From NCBI RefSeq assembly GCF_002929825.1, contig NZ_PJJN01000024.1, positions 1-64,000 on the forward strand: DNA of 64,000 bases. Direction: 5' to 3'. Positions 1-12,276 of the stretch are shown here, one piece after another (within the stretch, counting starts at the first letter, position 1; the number at the start of each line of letters is the position of its first letter). Under the pieces are notes generated by a model. That model saw nothing but the letters and a program-made list of their open reading frames with translations, was not told the DNA's origin and made no database searches. A program made the position numbers and the translations under genes. Source of the stretch: Cryobacterium sp. Y29 (GTDB lineage Bacteria; Actinomycetota; Actinomycetes; Actinomycetales; Microbacteriaceae).

Positions 1-484
1 GCGGTCATGCTGATCTCGACTTTCAGTGATCCCTCATTTTAAGAGGGCCCACTGTCCGAGATATCCGCGGCAGGTCAAGCGACGCATTGGAATGATGGAA
101 GGTCCCGGGAGGCACACCACACGTCGGTTTACATGATCGCGCCGCCACGAGACTGTCTCGAGGCCCGCGGGGATTCTTGACCAGGTAGTCGAGCGCCTCC
201 CGCTCCCCGCTCCCCGCTCCGATGCGCGAACTTACCGGACAGCGAAAGGCGATCCTGCAAAGCATCGTCCGCTGAGCGTCGCGAAATCCCAATACATGAG
301 AACTGTTGGGAGATAAGAAGCGCAGACTCACCCGGGAGCGACGAAAACGCCCAGCGACCGCTGCAGCGAGCGATCACGAAAGATAAGTAGCGCCAAACGC
401 CACACGGTAACTTCCACCGGCCCGGATCGGGGTATCGACCGTGCAACCCCGTCTCGGTGGTACGAGCGGAGCACAAAGCGTGGA
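1..484. other. unassigned stretch before the GlcG-like gene
   Basis: I see no convincing coding region here on either strand. The open frames that exist have no recognisable domain and lack a good ribosome binding site. A short tandem of CCCGCTC-like units lies near 200-222. The stretch may hold decayed coding sequence, but I cannot name a source. Confidence 0.4.
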
Positions 485-889
485 CTATGTCAGAGAGGCC
501 TTGGCGCCTGCTTGAGCGACGGCCTGGTCTTGTTCGCCTGAGCCACCACTAACGCCGATGGCGCCGACCACTTCACCGTTGCGGGTGAGTGGGATTCCGC
601 CGGCAAAGATCACGATCCGGCCGTTGTTGCTGGCTTGGATACCGTAGTACTGCTGGTTGGGCTGGGAGTTATCCCCCAGGTCCTTGGTCTGAATATTGAA
701 GGCCCGGGCAGTGAAGGCTTTGTTTATGGAGATGTCGATTCCGCCCAGCCAGGCGCCGTCCATCCGTACGTGAGAGATGAGATTGCCGCCAGCGTCGACG
801 ACGGCGATGTTCATGGGCTGTCCGACCTCCGAGACCTTGGCCTCGGCTGCGCTGATGATGATGCGGGCGTCCGCAAGGGTCAGTGTCAT
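485..889 (-). CDS. GlcG/HbpS-family heme-binding-like protein
   Basis: A 134-residue protein that fits the single-domain GlcG/HbpS (DUF336) fold along its full length. Visible family features are the N-terminal helix with ADARIIISAAEAKV, the core strand MNIAVVDAGGNLISHVRMD, a K/A-rich helix KAFTARAFN, and the glycine-rich close GGIPLTRNGEVVGAIGVSGGSGEQD. Members occur in glycolate, diol and propanediol loci and as extracellular heme or cobalamin sensors. No signal peptide is visible, so this copy is probably cytoplasmic. AGGAGAACCAG lies just before the start, giving a normal ribosome site. It stands alone with no functional partner nearby, so its substrate or ligand cannot be inferred. Confidence 0.85.
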   Translation of the reverse strand: MTLTLADARIIISAAEAKVSEVGQPMNIAVVDAGGNLISHVRMDGAWLGGIDISINKAFTARAFNIQTKDLGDNSQPNQQYYGIQASNNGRIVIFAGGIPLTRNGEVVGAIGVSGGSGEQDQAVAQAGAKASLT

Positions 890-4315
<3,426 letters not shown>

Positions 4316-4363
4316 TGATCCCCTCTGCCGGATGATGCCGGTCAGACACCTACTATGCCAACT

Positions 4364-4379
4364 AGCCCCAACAGGGGCT
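4364..4379 (+). terminator. short hairpin after katG
   Basis: AGCCCC-AACA-GGGGCT forms a perfect 6-bp stem with a 4-base loop about 50 bases after the katG stop. No U-tract follows, so termination efficiency is doubtful. Confidence 0.3.
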
Positions 4380-4577
4380 TCTGACTGGGCATCTAGATGA
4401 GAAAGTCCGCGTCGGGTCGGGAAAGTCGTATCTGGACCGGCCCACGGAATCAACGCGCGGCATGCTGCTGAGCTGATGAAGCGCCGCTACGGCGAACGTA
4501 AACCGCGTTCTGCACCCCGTATTCGCACGGGCTCCCCCAGCCAGACCGAGTATTCGTCCACGTCCAGGCGGCGTGTC

Positions 4578-4943
4578 GTGCGTAATCGAGTCAGTGCTGC
4601 GGCACTGGTGCTTGTGGTCGCGGGGTTGTCCGGCTGCTCCGGCGTCAGTGCTCCGCGCATACCCCCGACGGAGCTGGGATCGAAAAACCTCGGCTTGAAC
4701 GCGGAGGTGGGTCCTGTCGAAGTCAGGAACCTGCTCCTGGTCACACACGGCGAAGCCGAGCCCGCGGATGTCACCGTCACTGCCGGAACGAACACCGAGG
4801 CGCTCGAATCACCCCGCGCCACGTCGCGGGCGCCACTCGGTTGCGCGGTCCATGGTCAGCGCCGTTCACGACGCACCAATCCACCGTTCCAGATTCTCGT
4901 CGTCCTCGCCAGCCATGGGCCCTCAAGCCCGATCTCACTTTGA
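4578..4943 (+). pseudogene. decayed lipoprotein gene
   Basis: From the GTG at 4578 the product begins with a textbook lipoprotein signal: MRNRVS, then a hydrophobic AAALVLVVAGLSGC lipobox with Cys as the likely lipidation site. The next residues (LGLNAEVGPVEVRNLLLVTHGEAEPADVTV) resemble the start of small secreted lipoproteins of Microbacteriaceae in which a 'V-G-x-[IV]-x-V-R-N' strand opens a beta domain. After about residue 75 the sequence turns arginine- and serine-rich and low in hydrophobic pattern (RSRRTNPPF), which suggests a frameshift followed by random reading. A longer reading from the ATG at 4476 adds a basic leader that would spoil the signal peptide. The function is unknown. Confidence 0.45.
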
Positions 4944-5270
4944 ATGAAAGGTTTTGTCCGAGAGCGAGTTGATTAATTCCGCGAGGACGCCACAGGCTAA
5001 CTGAAGGAACCGCCCCGCACGGGATCGCCATTACGAACGCTCTTTTGACTGCCGTCGTCGGTATTCACCCTGGCTCGTTGGCGGACCCGTGGACCTGTCG
5101 GCACGGGAGTTTGCTCTGGCCCCGGGGCTGACTGCACTTTTCTTCGAGTGGCCCTGCGGAATCTAGATTATTTCCTGAGATTCAGATTCGTCGAAGTCAG
5201 TCTGCGTTCGGGTGATTGCCCCGTGGCGTCGAAGTTCTTATTGGGTGCCAACACGCCATAAATGTATGCT

Positions 5271-5300
5271 TGCAATTGTTGTGTGTTTGCAACTATTGCA
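5271..5300. promoter_or_regulatory. inverted repeat, candidate MarR operator
   Basis: TGCAATTGTTG and CAACTATTGCA form 11-base arms with one mismatch, separated by 8 bases. The second arm ends 16 bases before the GTG start of the MarR-family gene. That placement suits autorepression. The binding assignment is inferred. Confidence 0.5.
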
Positions 5301-5316
5301 TGAGATGAGGGTGTAA

Positions 5317-5790
5317 GTGATTCCGGACGAAGATTTCGACGCTCGCGCGGCGGACGCCGCGTTGACAGCTTCTCGTGCGCTGATGGGTGTGGTGGCTCGA
5401 TCTGTCGCAGGTGTCCTGGAGATCGTGACGTTGCCCCAGTTTCGTGTCCTCGTGCTGTTAGACACCTCGGGGCCCCTGCGCATGGGCGTCCTGGGCGAAG
5501 CCATCGGCGTCCTTCCCTCCACGTTGAGCCGGGCAATCGATCGCATTGTCGAAGCTGGTTGGGTGAGGCGCACGACGAGGCCAGCTAGTCGACGTGAGGT
5601 ACTCATTGAACTCACGCCAGCAGGACAAAACCTTGTCACTCATGCCCTGGAGCAGCGCCGCGACAACATCGCCGAAATCCTGTCCGTCTTGTCGCCCGAC
5701 CAAAAGTCCGCAATTGTTTCTGCATTTGAACTCTTTGCCGGGGCCGCCGGGGAAACCTCGTCGAAAGAATTGTTGATCCTTGGCATCTAG
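5317..5790 (+). CDS. MarR-family transcriptional regulator
   Basis: A 157-residue winged-helix regulator. The DNA-binding part reads from LPQFRVLVLLDTSGPLRMG through the recognition helix region LPSTLSRAIDRIVEAGWVRR and the wing TTRPASRREVLIELTPAG, followed by a C-terminal dimerisation helix. The length is typical of MarR. The GTG start is preceded by GATGAGG about 7 bases upstream. A palindrome at 5271-5300 lies directly in front of it. The next gene downstream on the same strand is a penicillin-binding protein after about 185 bases, so the regulator may control that gene, itself, or a distant target. The ligand is unknown. Confidence 0.88.
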   Translation: MIPDEDFDARAADAALTASRALMGVVARSVAGVLEIVTLPQFRVLVLLDTSGPLRMGVLGEAIGVLPSTLSRAIDRIVEAGWVRRTTRPASRREVLIELTPAGQNLVTHALEQRRDNIAEILSVLSPDQKSAIVSAFELFAGAAGETSSKELLILGI

Positions 5791-5975
5791 CGCGATAAAG
5801 GCTCTCCCAAGACTCCAACCCTCACAGGTTGGACCGTGACCCCGCGTTGCGCGTGCGAGCGCTTGAAGCGCACTCATCCCGTTTTGTCTACTAGTGGATC
5901 CAGAAGGTAGCGATAATTTTAGACATCCATGTCACTGTCCCGACGAAAACAAGAGGCACGGCCCTCGGCGCGTTC

Positions 5976-8084
5976 ATGAGGCTTGTCGGGATGAGTGTCG
6001 TCGCCGGTGTCCTCGTGACGGCGGGGATGACGCCGGTGGCCGCGTTGGCCGGTGTGAATGCGACGCACACCATCACGGTCCTTGACAGCCTGCCGGGCTA
6101 TCTGGGAATCGAGCAGCTCTCGCAAAAGAGCAACATTTATGCCGCCCAGGACGATGGCACCCCCGTACTGCTTGCGTCGTTCTACGACCAGAATCGGGTC
6201 GAGGTTGAATCGGATGCCATCAGTCAATTTGTGAAGGACGCCGCGGTCTCGGGTGAGGATCCTCGTTTCTTTGAGCACAACGGTATCGATATTCAGGGTA
6301 CGCTACGCGCTGTTGTGAGCAACACATTTAGCGACTCGCTGCAGGGAGGATCCTCGATCACTCAGCAGTATGTGAAGAACGTTCTCGTGCAAAAATGCGA
6401 AGTCATCGCCGAGCAGGAGCAGAGCGACCTGTGCTACACGGCGGCCACGGAGATCACCGCCGAGCGCAAACTTCGCGAAATGCGCTTCGCGATCGCCGTG
6501 GAGAAGAAGTACGACAAGGCGAACATTCTTCGCCAGTACCTGAACATCACGGGCTTCGGCGGGACGGTCTACGGTATTGAGGCAGCGGCCAATCATTACT
6601 TCGACACGACAGCGGCAGCAGTGACGTTACCGCAGGCCGCAAGCCTCGTGGCGATCGTGAACAACCCACGAAAGTTTCAGCTTGATATACCGAACAGTTT
6701 CACCAATGGCGCCGCCAACGACTATGCCGCCAATAAGATGCGCCGCGATTATATTCTCGGGGAAATGCTTGCCGAGGAGAAGATCTCTGCCGCCCAGTAC
6801 GAGACCGCGGTCGCCACGGTGATCGCCCCGGTCATCACGGCGCCCAGTACCGGCTGCGCTACAGCCGGCGCCAACGCTTACTTCTGCGACTACGTCGTAC
6901 ACGCACTCCAGACCGACCCCACTTTTGGTGAAGACGAAGAAACGCGGCTGCTCAATTTTCGCCGTGGTGGGTACGACGTGTACACCACGCTGGACCTGGA
7001 CCTGCAGGGTGCGGCCGTGACAACCATGAACGAAAACGTTCCCAAGATCTCCAACGCGGGAGACGTGGGCGCCGTCATTTCCAGCGTTCAGGTCGGCACC
7101 GGCAGGGTGCTCACCATGACCCAGAACAAGGACTACAGCCAGGATCCGGCCGTGCTGAATTCCGGGACCAACTACGCTGCCATCAACTACAACACCGACC
7201 GTGCCGCCGGTGGCTCGAGCGGTTTTCGGCCCGGTTCCACCTACAAAGTATTCACGCTGGCTGAATGGCTAAGCGAGGGGCATTCCCTCAACGAACGCGT
7301 TGATTCTGGGCGAACGTCGCACTGGGGCGCTTTCCAAGACAGTTGCCGGGGTACACAGCGTTACCCCGGGTGGAACCCCCGCAATGACTCATTGAGTCAA
7401 AATAGATCCAATTACAGCGCTCTCGAATCGACCATCAATTCCTACAACACCGGGTACCTGGGCATGGCAAAAGAGCTAGACCTGTGCGGTATCCGCAAGA
7501 CCGCGGAGGCCTTCGACGTGCACCGTGCCGACGGCGACCCGCTTCGCCAGGGCGCCAGTTCCGTGCTCGGCACCAACGAAATCGCGCCCCTGACCATGGC
7601 CGTTGCCTTCGCCGGTATCGCCAACGACGGGGTGACCTGCACACCTGTCGTCATCGATCGAATCGTGGCCGCCGATGGCAGCGAACTGCCCGTTCCGGAA
7701 TCCGAGTGCAGCGCCTCGGTTGAGCCCGCCGTAGCGGGTGCCATGGCCTACGCCATGCAGCGCGTGATGAGCGAGGGCACCGCCAGCTCGTCGTATTACC
7801 GGACCAGTCCCCGCGTCCCCATGATCGGCAAAACCGGAACCACGGGTGGCGCAGCGGATACCTGGATGAGTGGCGCCAGCACCGAGGTGGCAACCGTGGC
7901 CGGTGTCGTGAGCGTCACGAGCTCCCTCGACCAACGCTCCATGTACTTCGACAGCGGATACGCCGCTGCGGCCCGCCATCGACTGTGGCCCGACGTCATG
8001 TCCGTCGCCAATGCGAAGTATGGCGGAGACGACTTCGCTGACGTATCCCCCAGTGCTCTCCGCACGCGTCGCACCTCGAACTAA
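5976..8084 (+). CDS. bifunctional penicillin-binding protein (GT51 + transpeptidase)
   Basis: Class A PBP that polymerises and cross-links peptidoglycan at the outer face of the membrane. One N-terminal hydrophobic segment (about residues 4-26) is followed by the GT51 domain with catalytic Glu94 in GEDPRFFEHNGIDIQG and GGSSITQQYVKNVL. The transpeptidase domain has Ser421 and Lys424 (STYK), the SYN motif at 489-491 and KTG at 619-621. The length of 702 residues is normal for an actinobacterial member without PASTA repeats. No other ATG, GTG or TTG lies in frame between the upstream stop at 5892 and the ATG at 5976. The upstream codons nevertheless read as plausible N-terminal sequence, so the original start may have been lost. 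Confidence 0.93.
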   Translation: MRLVGMSVVAGVLVTAGMTPVAALAGVNATHTITVLDSLPGYLGIEQLSQKSNIYAAQDDGTPVLLASFYDQNRVEVESDAISQFVKDAAVSGEDPRFFEHNGIDIQGTLRAVVSNTFSDSLQGGSSITQQYVKNVLVQKCEVIAEQEQSDLCYTAATEITAERKLREMRFAIAVEKKYDKANILRQYLNITGFGGTVYGIEAAANHYFDTTAAAVTLPQAASLVAIVNNPRKFQLDIPNSFTNGAANDYAANKMRRDYILGEMLAEEKISAAQYETAVATVIAPVITAPSTGCATAGANAYFCDYVVHALQTDPTFGEDEETRLLNFRRGGYDVYTTLDLDLQGAAVTTMNENVPKISNAGDVGAVISSVQVGTGRVLTMTQNKDYSQDPAVLNSGTNYAAINYNTDRAAGGSSGFRPGSTYKVFTLAEWLSEGHSLNERVDSGRTSHWGAFQDSCRGTQRYPGWNPRNDSLSQNRSNYSALESTINSYNTGYLGMAKELDLCGIRKTAEAFDVHRADGDPLRQGASSVLGTNEIAPLTMAVAFAGIANDGVTCTPVVIDRIVAADGSELPVPESECSASVEPAVAGAMAYAMQRVMSEGTASSSYYRTSPRVPMIGKTGTTGGAADTWMSGASTEVATVAGVVSVTSSLDQRSMYFDSGYAAAARHRLWPDVMSVANAKYGGDDFADVSPSALRTRRTSN

Positions 8085-8235
8085 GTCCGCGAGGCTCGGC
8101 AGCAGCTCCATCGTCTGGTATCCCCTGGCAGATGAGGCACTTGGGTTTCGAGACACTACATTTCGCTTTTATCGAGTCGCCGCCTCAGCGCAGAGGGTGG
8201 TCGGCTCGTTAACCTCAGCGTGCGACACTCTGCCT

Positions 8236-9531
8236 GTGGCCAGAAAAGTAAGTGACGAACGAACTATTAGCCAGACCGAGCGGGAAGTGGGCAAAGCAAT
8301 ACCCTCGGACGGCGGCACTGCTGACCATCGCGTACGCGGGAGCGTCTTAGAGGTCTTTTGGGTATTTCTGAGAATGGGACTGACGTCCTTCGGCGGCCCA
8401 GCGGCACATCTCGGATATTTTCGTGGGGAATTAGTTCAACGCCGCAGGTGGCTGAGCGACAGCGATTACGCAGACCTAGTCGCGCTCGGCCAATTCCTAC
8501 CAGGCCCCGCGTCGAGCCAGGTCGGATTCGGCTTGGGACTCTTCCGAGCGGGGCCGTTTGGCGCTATCGCCGCATTCCTCGCTTTCACTCTGCCCTCCGC
8601 CGTCTTGATGGTGGCTTTCGCGTACGGCGCGAGCGCATTCCATGGCGTAGTCGGTTCCGGAATTATCCACGGGCTCACGATCGTCGCCGTCGCGATTGTC
8701 GCTCAGGCTGTCTGGGGAATGGCACGAACTCTCACACCCGATCCCGCCCGCGCATTTATCGCAGTGATTGCCGCTCTGGGCGTACTTCTGCTTGCGGGCT
8801 CGATGGGGCAGATCATCGCTCTGATGGTGGGCGCGTGTGCTGGCCTGATTTTTTGCCGTGCCGGCGCCGGCGCCGTGACAGAAATGATCCGATTCCCGGT
8901 CTCCCGCCTCACCGGATGGATCTGCCTCTCACTCTTCGTGATCCTGCTCGTCGTATTGCCACCCTGGGCTGCCGCGACGGAATGGGGGGCTATCGATATG
9001 TTTGACGCGTTCTACCGGGCCGGAGCGTTGGTGTTTGGCGGTGGTCATGTCGTGCTGCCGCTGTTGCAAGCCGGAGTCATGGATCCCGGGTGGGTTTCGC
9101 CGGATCAATTCCTCACTGGATACAGTGCGGCGCAGGCATTGCCCGGCCCTGTGTTCACATTCGCGGCGTATCTGGGAACCCTCTCAACCGCGGGTTCTGG
9201 CGGTATCGCGGGTGCTGCTCTCGCTCTTACCGGTGTGTTCCTCCCCGGGCTGCTTCTCCTGATCGGGGTACTCCCGTTCTGGAATGCGTTTCGATTGCGA
9301 GCGTGGGCCCAAGCGCTCATGCGCGGCGCGAACGCGGCTGTTGTCGGCGTCCTCGCCGCGGCGCTGTACGACCCCGTCTTCACCACCGCCATTACTGGTC
9401 CTGCCCCGTTCGTCCTGGCTCTTGTATGTTTCGTGCTCCTCATCGCCTGGCGCACACCGGCCTGGGCTGTCGTAGCCGTCGGCGCTGCCGGTGGGATAGC
9501 GCTTACTTTCCTGCCCGGAGGCATACTCTAA
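8236..9531 (+). CDS. chrA: ChrA-family chromate transporter
   Basis: Long-chain CHR protein, about 431 residues from the GTG at 8236, with two homologous halves. The first half carries TSFGGPAAHLGYFR and GQFLPGPASSQVGFGLG. The second half carries ALVFGGGHVVLPLL and AQALPGPVFTFAAYLG. About ten to twelve membrane segments are visible. The family exports chromate from the cytoplasm, usually by proton exchange, and some members are linked to sulfate. The start is uncertain: GTG at 8287 and ATG at 8374 are alternatives, and the open frame extends back into the end of the PBP gene. No chrB-like regulator is adjacent. Confidence 0.88.
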   Translation: MARKVSDERTISQTEREVGKAIPSDGGTADHRVRGSVLEVFWVFLRMGLTSFGGPAAHLGYFRGELVQRRRWLSDSDYADLVALGQFLPGPASSQVGFGLGLFRAGPFGAIAAFLAFTLPSAVLMVAFAYGASAFHGVVGSGIIHGLTIVAVAIVAQAVWGMARTLTPDPARAFIAVIAALGVLLLAGSMGQIIALMVGACAGLIFCRAGAGAVTEMIRFPVSRLTGWICLSLFVILLVVLPPWAAATEWGAIDMFDAFYRAGALVFGGGHVVLPLLQAGVMDPGWVSPDQFLTGYSAAQALPGPVFTFAAYLGTLSTAGSGGIAGAALALTGVFLPGLLLLIGVLPFWNAFRLRAWAQALMRGANAAVVGVLAAALYDPVFTTAITGPAPFVLALVCFVLLIAWRTPAWAVVAVGAAGGIALTFLPGGIL

Positions 9532-9734
9532 GGCGGCGACGATCCCTGCTGCAATAGGGTCGTTTTGCCCGGTGCCGATATCAGGACTGCCGTCGCCTCG
9601 GACACCCCCGCCGAACGCTTCAATGAGCTGCCGATCACTGAATAGATCACTAAGCCTTGCAACGACCCCTAGAAACCATCGCGGTCTGGCCTGCCTCGTG
9701 CATATGTTCGCACAGGTATGGGCGCCGTGGGGCT

Positions 9735-10376
9735 CTATCTTTGAGAACCTGAGCCAACCCCTAACGTCATCCGGGCGATGTTGGCGTATCGAACGGCCAG
9801 CTCTTCGGGCGAAAGCTCACCGTCACGGCGGTACCACTGCGCAATACCAGTACACATAGTCACGATGGCTCGACTGGTGTCTTTGGGGTGCTCAGCGTCA
9901 AAGATCCTCTCGCGCATACCCTGATTGATAACGTCGTCCACCATCTGCTGCTGCTTATCGCGGGATGCGATGTGCGCCGTTCGCGACTCGCCTTCCAGAC
10001 TTCGGATCTCACTAGCAGCAATGAAGGCGAGCTCACTGCGATGAGCGTGAAAGAGCGCCAGACATTCGATCAGAAGTCGAAACTGTTCCTCCACTGAGGA
10101 ACCTGCCTCCGCTACGGCGTCTTCGCTCCTGACCAGTAAGTCCTGCATCGCGAACTGCACGATCGCCACCAGCAGCGCCTGCTTGGAGGCGTAGTGGTGA
10201 TAGAGGCCCGGTACGGAGAGCTTGGCCCGAGCGGCCACAGTGCGAATCGTCGTGCCGTGATAGCCGTGCTCCACAAAGCTATCCAAAGCCGCTTGTAGCA
10301 GGGGTGGCAGAGTATTGTCGGAGTATTTGCGCCATACGGCTTCATCCCCGACTCTCTTCGCAGTCTCAACTTTCAC
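9735..10376 (-). CDS. TetR-family regulator of the acyl-CoA operon
   Basis: A 213-residue TetR protein. The N-terminal helix-turn-helix spans roughly residues 24-70, with LLQAALDSFVEHGYHGTTIRTVAARAKLSVPGLYHHYASKQALL. The C-terminal all-helical ligand domain has no obvious signature. It starts with GTG, with AAGGAG in good position upstream. It is divergent from the acyl-CoA ligase operon, and a 38-bp palindrome lies between them, which makes it the probable repressor of both. TetR proteins in such settings usually sense an acyl-CoA intermediate; that is inference here. Confidence 0.9.
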   Translation of the reverse strand: MKVETAKRVGDEAVWRKYSDNTLPPLLQAALDSFVEHGYHGTTIRTVAARAKLSVPGLYHHYASKQALLVAIVQFAMQDLLVRSEDAVAEAGSSVEEQFRLLIECLALFHAHRSELAFIAASEIRSLEGESRTAHIASRDKQQQMVDDVINQGMRERIFDAEHPKDTSRAIVTMCTGIAQWYRRDGELSPEELAVRYANIARMTLGVGSGSQR

Positions 10377-10445
10377 GAATACTCCTTCACCTGTTGACGC
10401 CTGATTGCCATTGTCTGTCTTGACAGATGATGACGTCTACTCCAG

Positions 10446-10483
10446 ACTAACTCCTACCGAGCGATCGCTCGGTAGGAGTTAGT
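10446..10483. promoter_or_regulatory. perfect 38-bp palindrome, TetR operator
   Basis: The left arm ACTAACTCCTACCGAGCGA is followed immediately by its exact reverse complement, with no spacer and no mismatch, centred between 10464 and 10465. The centre CGAGCGATCGCTCG resembles TetR-family operators with a CGATCG core. It is 70 bases from the TetR start and 42 bases from the ligase start, so one site can cover both divergent promoters. Confidence 0.85.
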
Positions 10484-10524
10484 AAAGTCAATTCCGGCGA
10501 CGATGCCGGAGAAGGGCGGCTGTC

Positions 10525-12276
10525 GTGACTCGTTCATCTGTGACCAATCGTTGTGAAATCGGCTCTTTCGTCCAGGGTCGTCCTGGGATCAACGCCGTAG
10601 AAGATTCTCAGACCGCACGAGACGTGCTCAGCCGGGAAGTACGTGCAGGGATGCGGTACGAGTCCACCGTAGAGGCGTGGAAGGCCCGGGTCGCCGGCAA
10701 CCCTGAGCGCGTCGCCCTTCGCTACTTCGATGGCTGGATGACGGCCGCCCAGGTCGACCGCGCCTCCGACGCTCTCGCCGTAGCGCTCGTGGCCCGCGGC
10801 ACAATTCGCGGTGCCCGGGTCGGCATCTACCTCCAGAACACCCCGCACTACGCGCTCGCCCTGCTGGCCCTCTGGAAATTGGGAGCGACAGCACTGTTGC
10901 TGAACCCCATGTACAAACGTCGCGAGCTGCGTCGCCTCGTTGACGACTCGGGTGCCATCGGTGTTATTTGTGCCGATACGGCTGAGTTGGAAACTCGTCA
11001 AACGCTGGCTGGAAGCACGGTTTGCTGGCTCATCACTACCTCTGCACGTGACTTCCAGACGCGAAACGATCCGCGCAGTTGTGACATGACAGCACGCCCG
11101 GCGGCTTCAACTGACGGGGATGTCGCCGCTCTGATTCGCGAATTCGACGGCTTGCGACCCGCTGACATTGCGCTGACCCGCGACGACGTAGCGCTCTTGA
11201 CCTATACTTCGGGCACGACCGGCCCGCCAAAGGGCGCCATGAACACCCACGAAAACGTCCTGGCCGTCGCCACGACGTTTGGCCGCTTTGCACGGCTGGC
11301 CCCCGGTGACATCGTCATGGCCGTGGCCCCACTATTTCATATCACTGGCGCCGTGATTAACGCTGCGATCTCGCTGTTCACCGACACAACCCTGGTTTTC
11401 ACGGGCCGCTTCGACCCCGATATCGTATTGGAGGCCTTTGCCGAGCATCGGGTCAGCTTTACCATCGGCTCGATTACCGTGTTCAACGCGATTTTGGCGC
11501 TTCCGCATGCCAGTGCCAGCCATTTTGCCGCCGTCAAGACTCTGTACTCCGGTGGGGCCCCAATCCCGCCGGCTACCGTGGAGCGCTTCCAAAAGCGCTT
11601 CGGCGTCTACATCCACAATGCCTATGGATTAACCGAAAGCACGTCCGGTGTGATTGCCGTTCCGCCCTATGCCACAGCGCCCGTCGACGCCTCCAGCGGC
11701 ACCCTGTCCATCGGCATTCCGTTACCGCACGTTGTAGCCAGAGTCATCGATCCGAACGGTCGTCCCGTTCCACCGGGTACTCAGGGCGAGCTGGAATTAT
11801 CTGGCCCCCAGATCATCCCGGGTTACTGGAATAATCCGGATGCCACCGCCCACGCAATGCCCGAAGGTAGGTTCCGCACCGGCGACGTGGCCATCATCGA
11901 CGCACAAGGCTGGATTTATCTGGTGGACCGGCTGAAAGACCAGATCAACGTCTCCGGGTACAAGGTCTGGCCGCGCGAAGTCGAGGACACGCTGTATGAA
12001 CATGCCGCAGTCCATGAGGCCGCCGTGATCGGCCAGTCGGATGAGTACCGCGGCGAAACAGTCGTCGCTTTCGTCTCCCTGAAATCAGGTGTATCGGTCA
12101 CTCCAGCCGAACTCATCGCATTCACCAAAGAGCGCCTCGCAGCTTACAAATACCCCCGCATCGTGCACATCGTCGACGACCTACCTAAGACACAGACCGG
12201 AAAAATTCGCCGCCAGGAGCTCCGTGATGCAAACACGGAAGCCCAGGGCGTACTGCACCCGAAAGAGAAATTATGA
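10525..12276 (+). CDS. acyl-CoA synthetase (AMP-forming), LvaE-like
   Basis: ANL-superfamily ligase that activates a carboxylic acid to its CoA thioester with ATP. The P-loop LTYTSGTTGPPKGAM lies near residue 230. YGLTES and the GELELSGPQIIPGYW strand follow, then RTGDVA and the hinge/A10 region ending in PKTQTGKIRRQEL with the catalytic Lys. The protein has 583 residues from GTG 10525. A later ATG at 10651 (MRYESTVEAWKARV) would give a more usual N-terminus. Its last codon overlaps the SDR gene by an ATGA. As first gene of the operon it probably supplies the pathway's acyl-CoA. Substrate chain length cannot be read directly; levulinate or a medium-chain 4-hydroxy acid is inferred from the neighbours. 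Confidence 0.9.
   Translation: MTRSSVTNRCEIGSFVQGRPGINAVEDSQTARDVLSREVRAGMRYESTVEAWKARVAGNPERVALRYFDGWMTAAQVDRASDALAVALVARGTIRGARVGIYLQNTPHYALALLALWKLGATALLLNPMYKRRELRRLVDDSGAIGVICADTAELETRQTLAGSTVCWLITTSARDFQTRNDPRSCDMTARPAASTDGDVAALIREFDGLRPADIALTRDDVALLTYTSGTTGPPKGAMNTHENVLAVATTFGRFARLAPGDIVMAVAPLFHITGAVINAAISLFTDTTLVFTGRFDPDIVLEAFAEHRVSFTIGSITVFNAILALPHASASHFAAVKTLYSGGAPIPPATVERFQKRFGVYIHNAYGLTESTSGVIAVPPYATAPVDASSGTLSIGIPLPHVVARVIDPNGRPVPPGTQGELELSGPQIIPGYWNNPDATAHAMPEGRFRTGDVAIIDAQGWIYLVDRLKDQINVSGYKVWPREVEDTLYEHAAVHEAAVIGQSDEYRGETVVAFVSLKSGVSVTPAELIAFTKERLAAYKYPRIVHIVDDLPKTQTGKIRRQELRDANTEAQGVLHPKEKL

Noticed and set aside
200-222. CCCGCTC tandem as a CRISPR-like or regulatory repeat
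   Set aside because: Only three short units without spacers; a simple-sequence run is enough to explain it.
129-476. Minus-strand frame of 115 codons at the window start
   Set aside because: Composition is typical of a shadow frame in GC-rich DNA, and no motif or ribosome site supports it.
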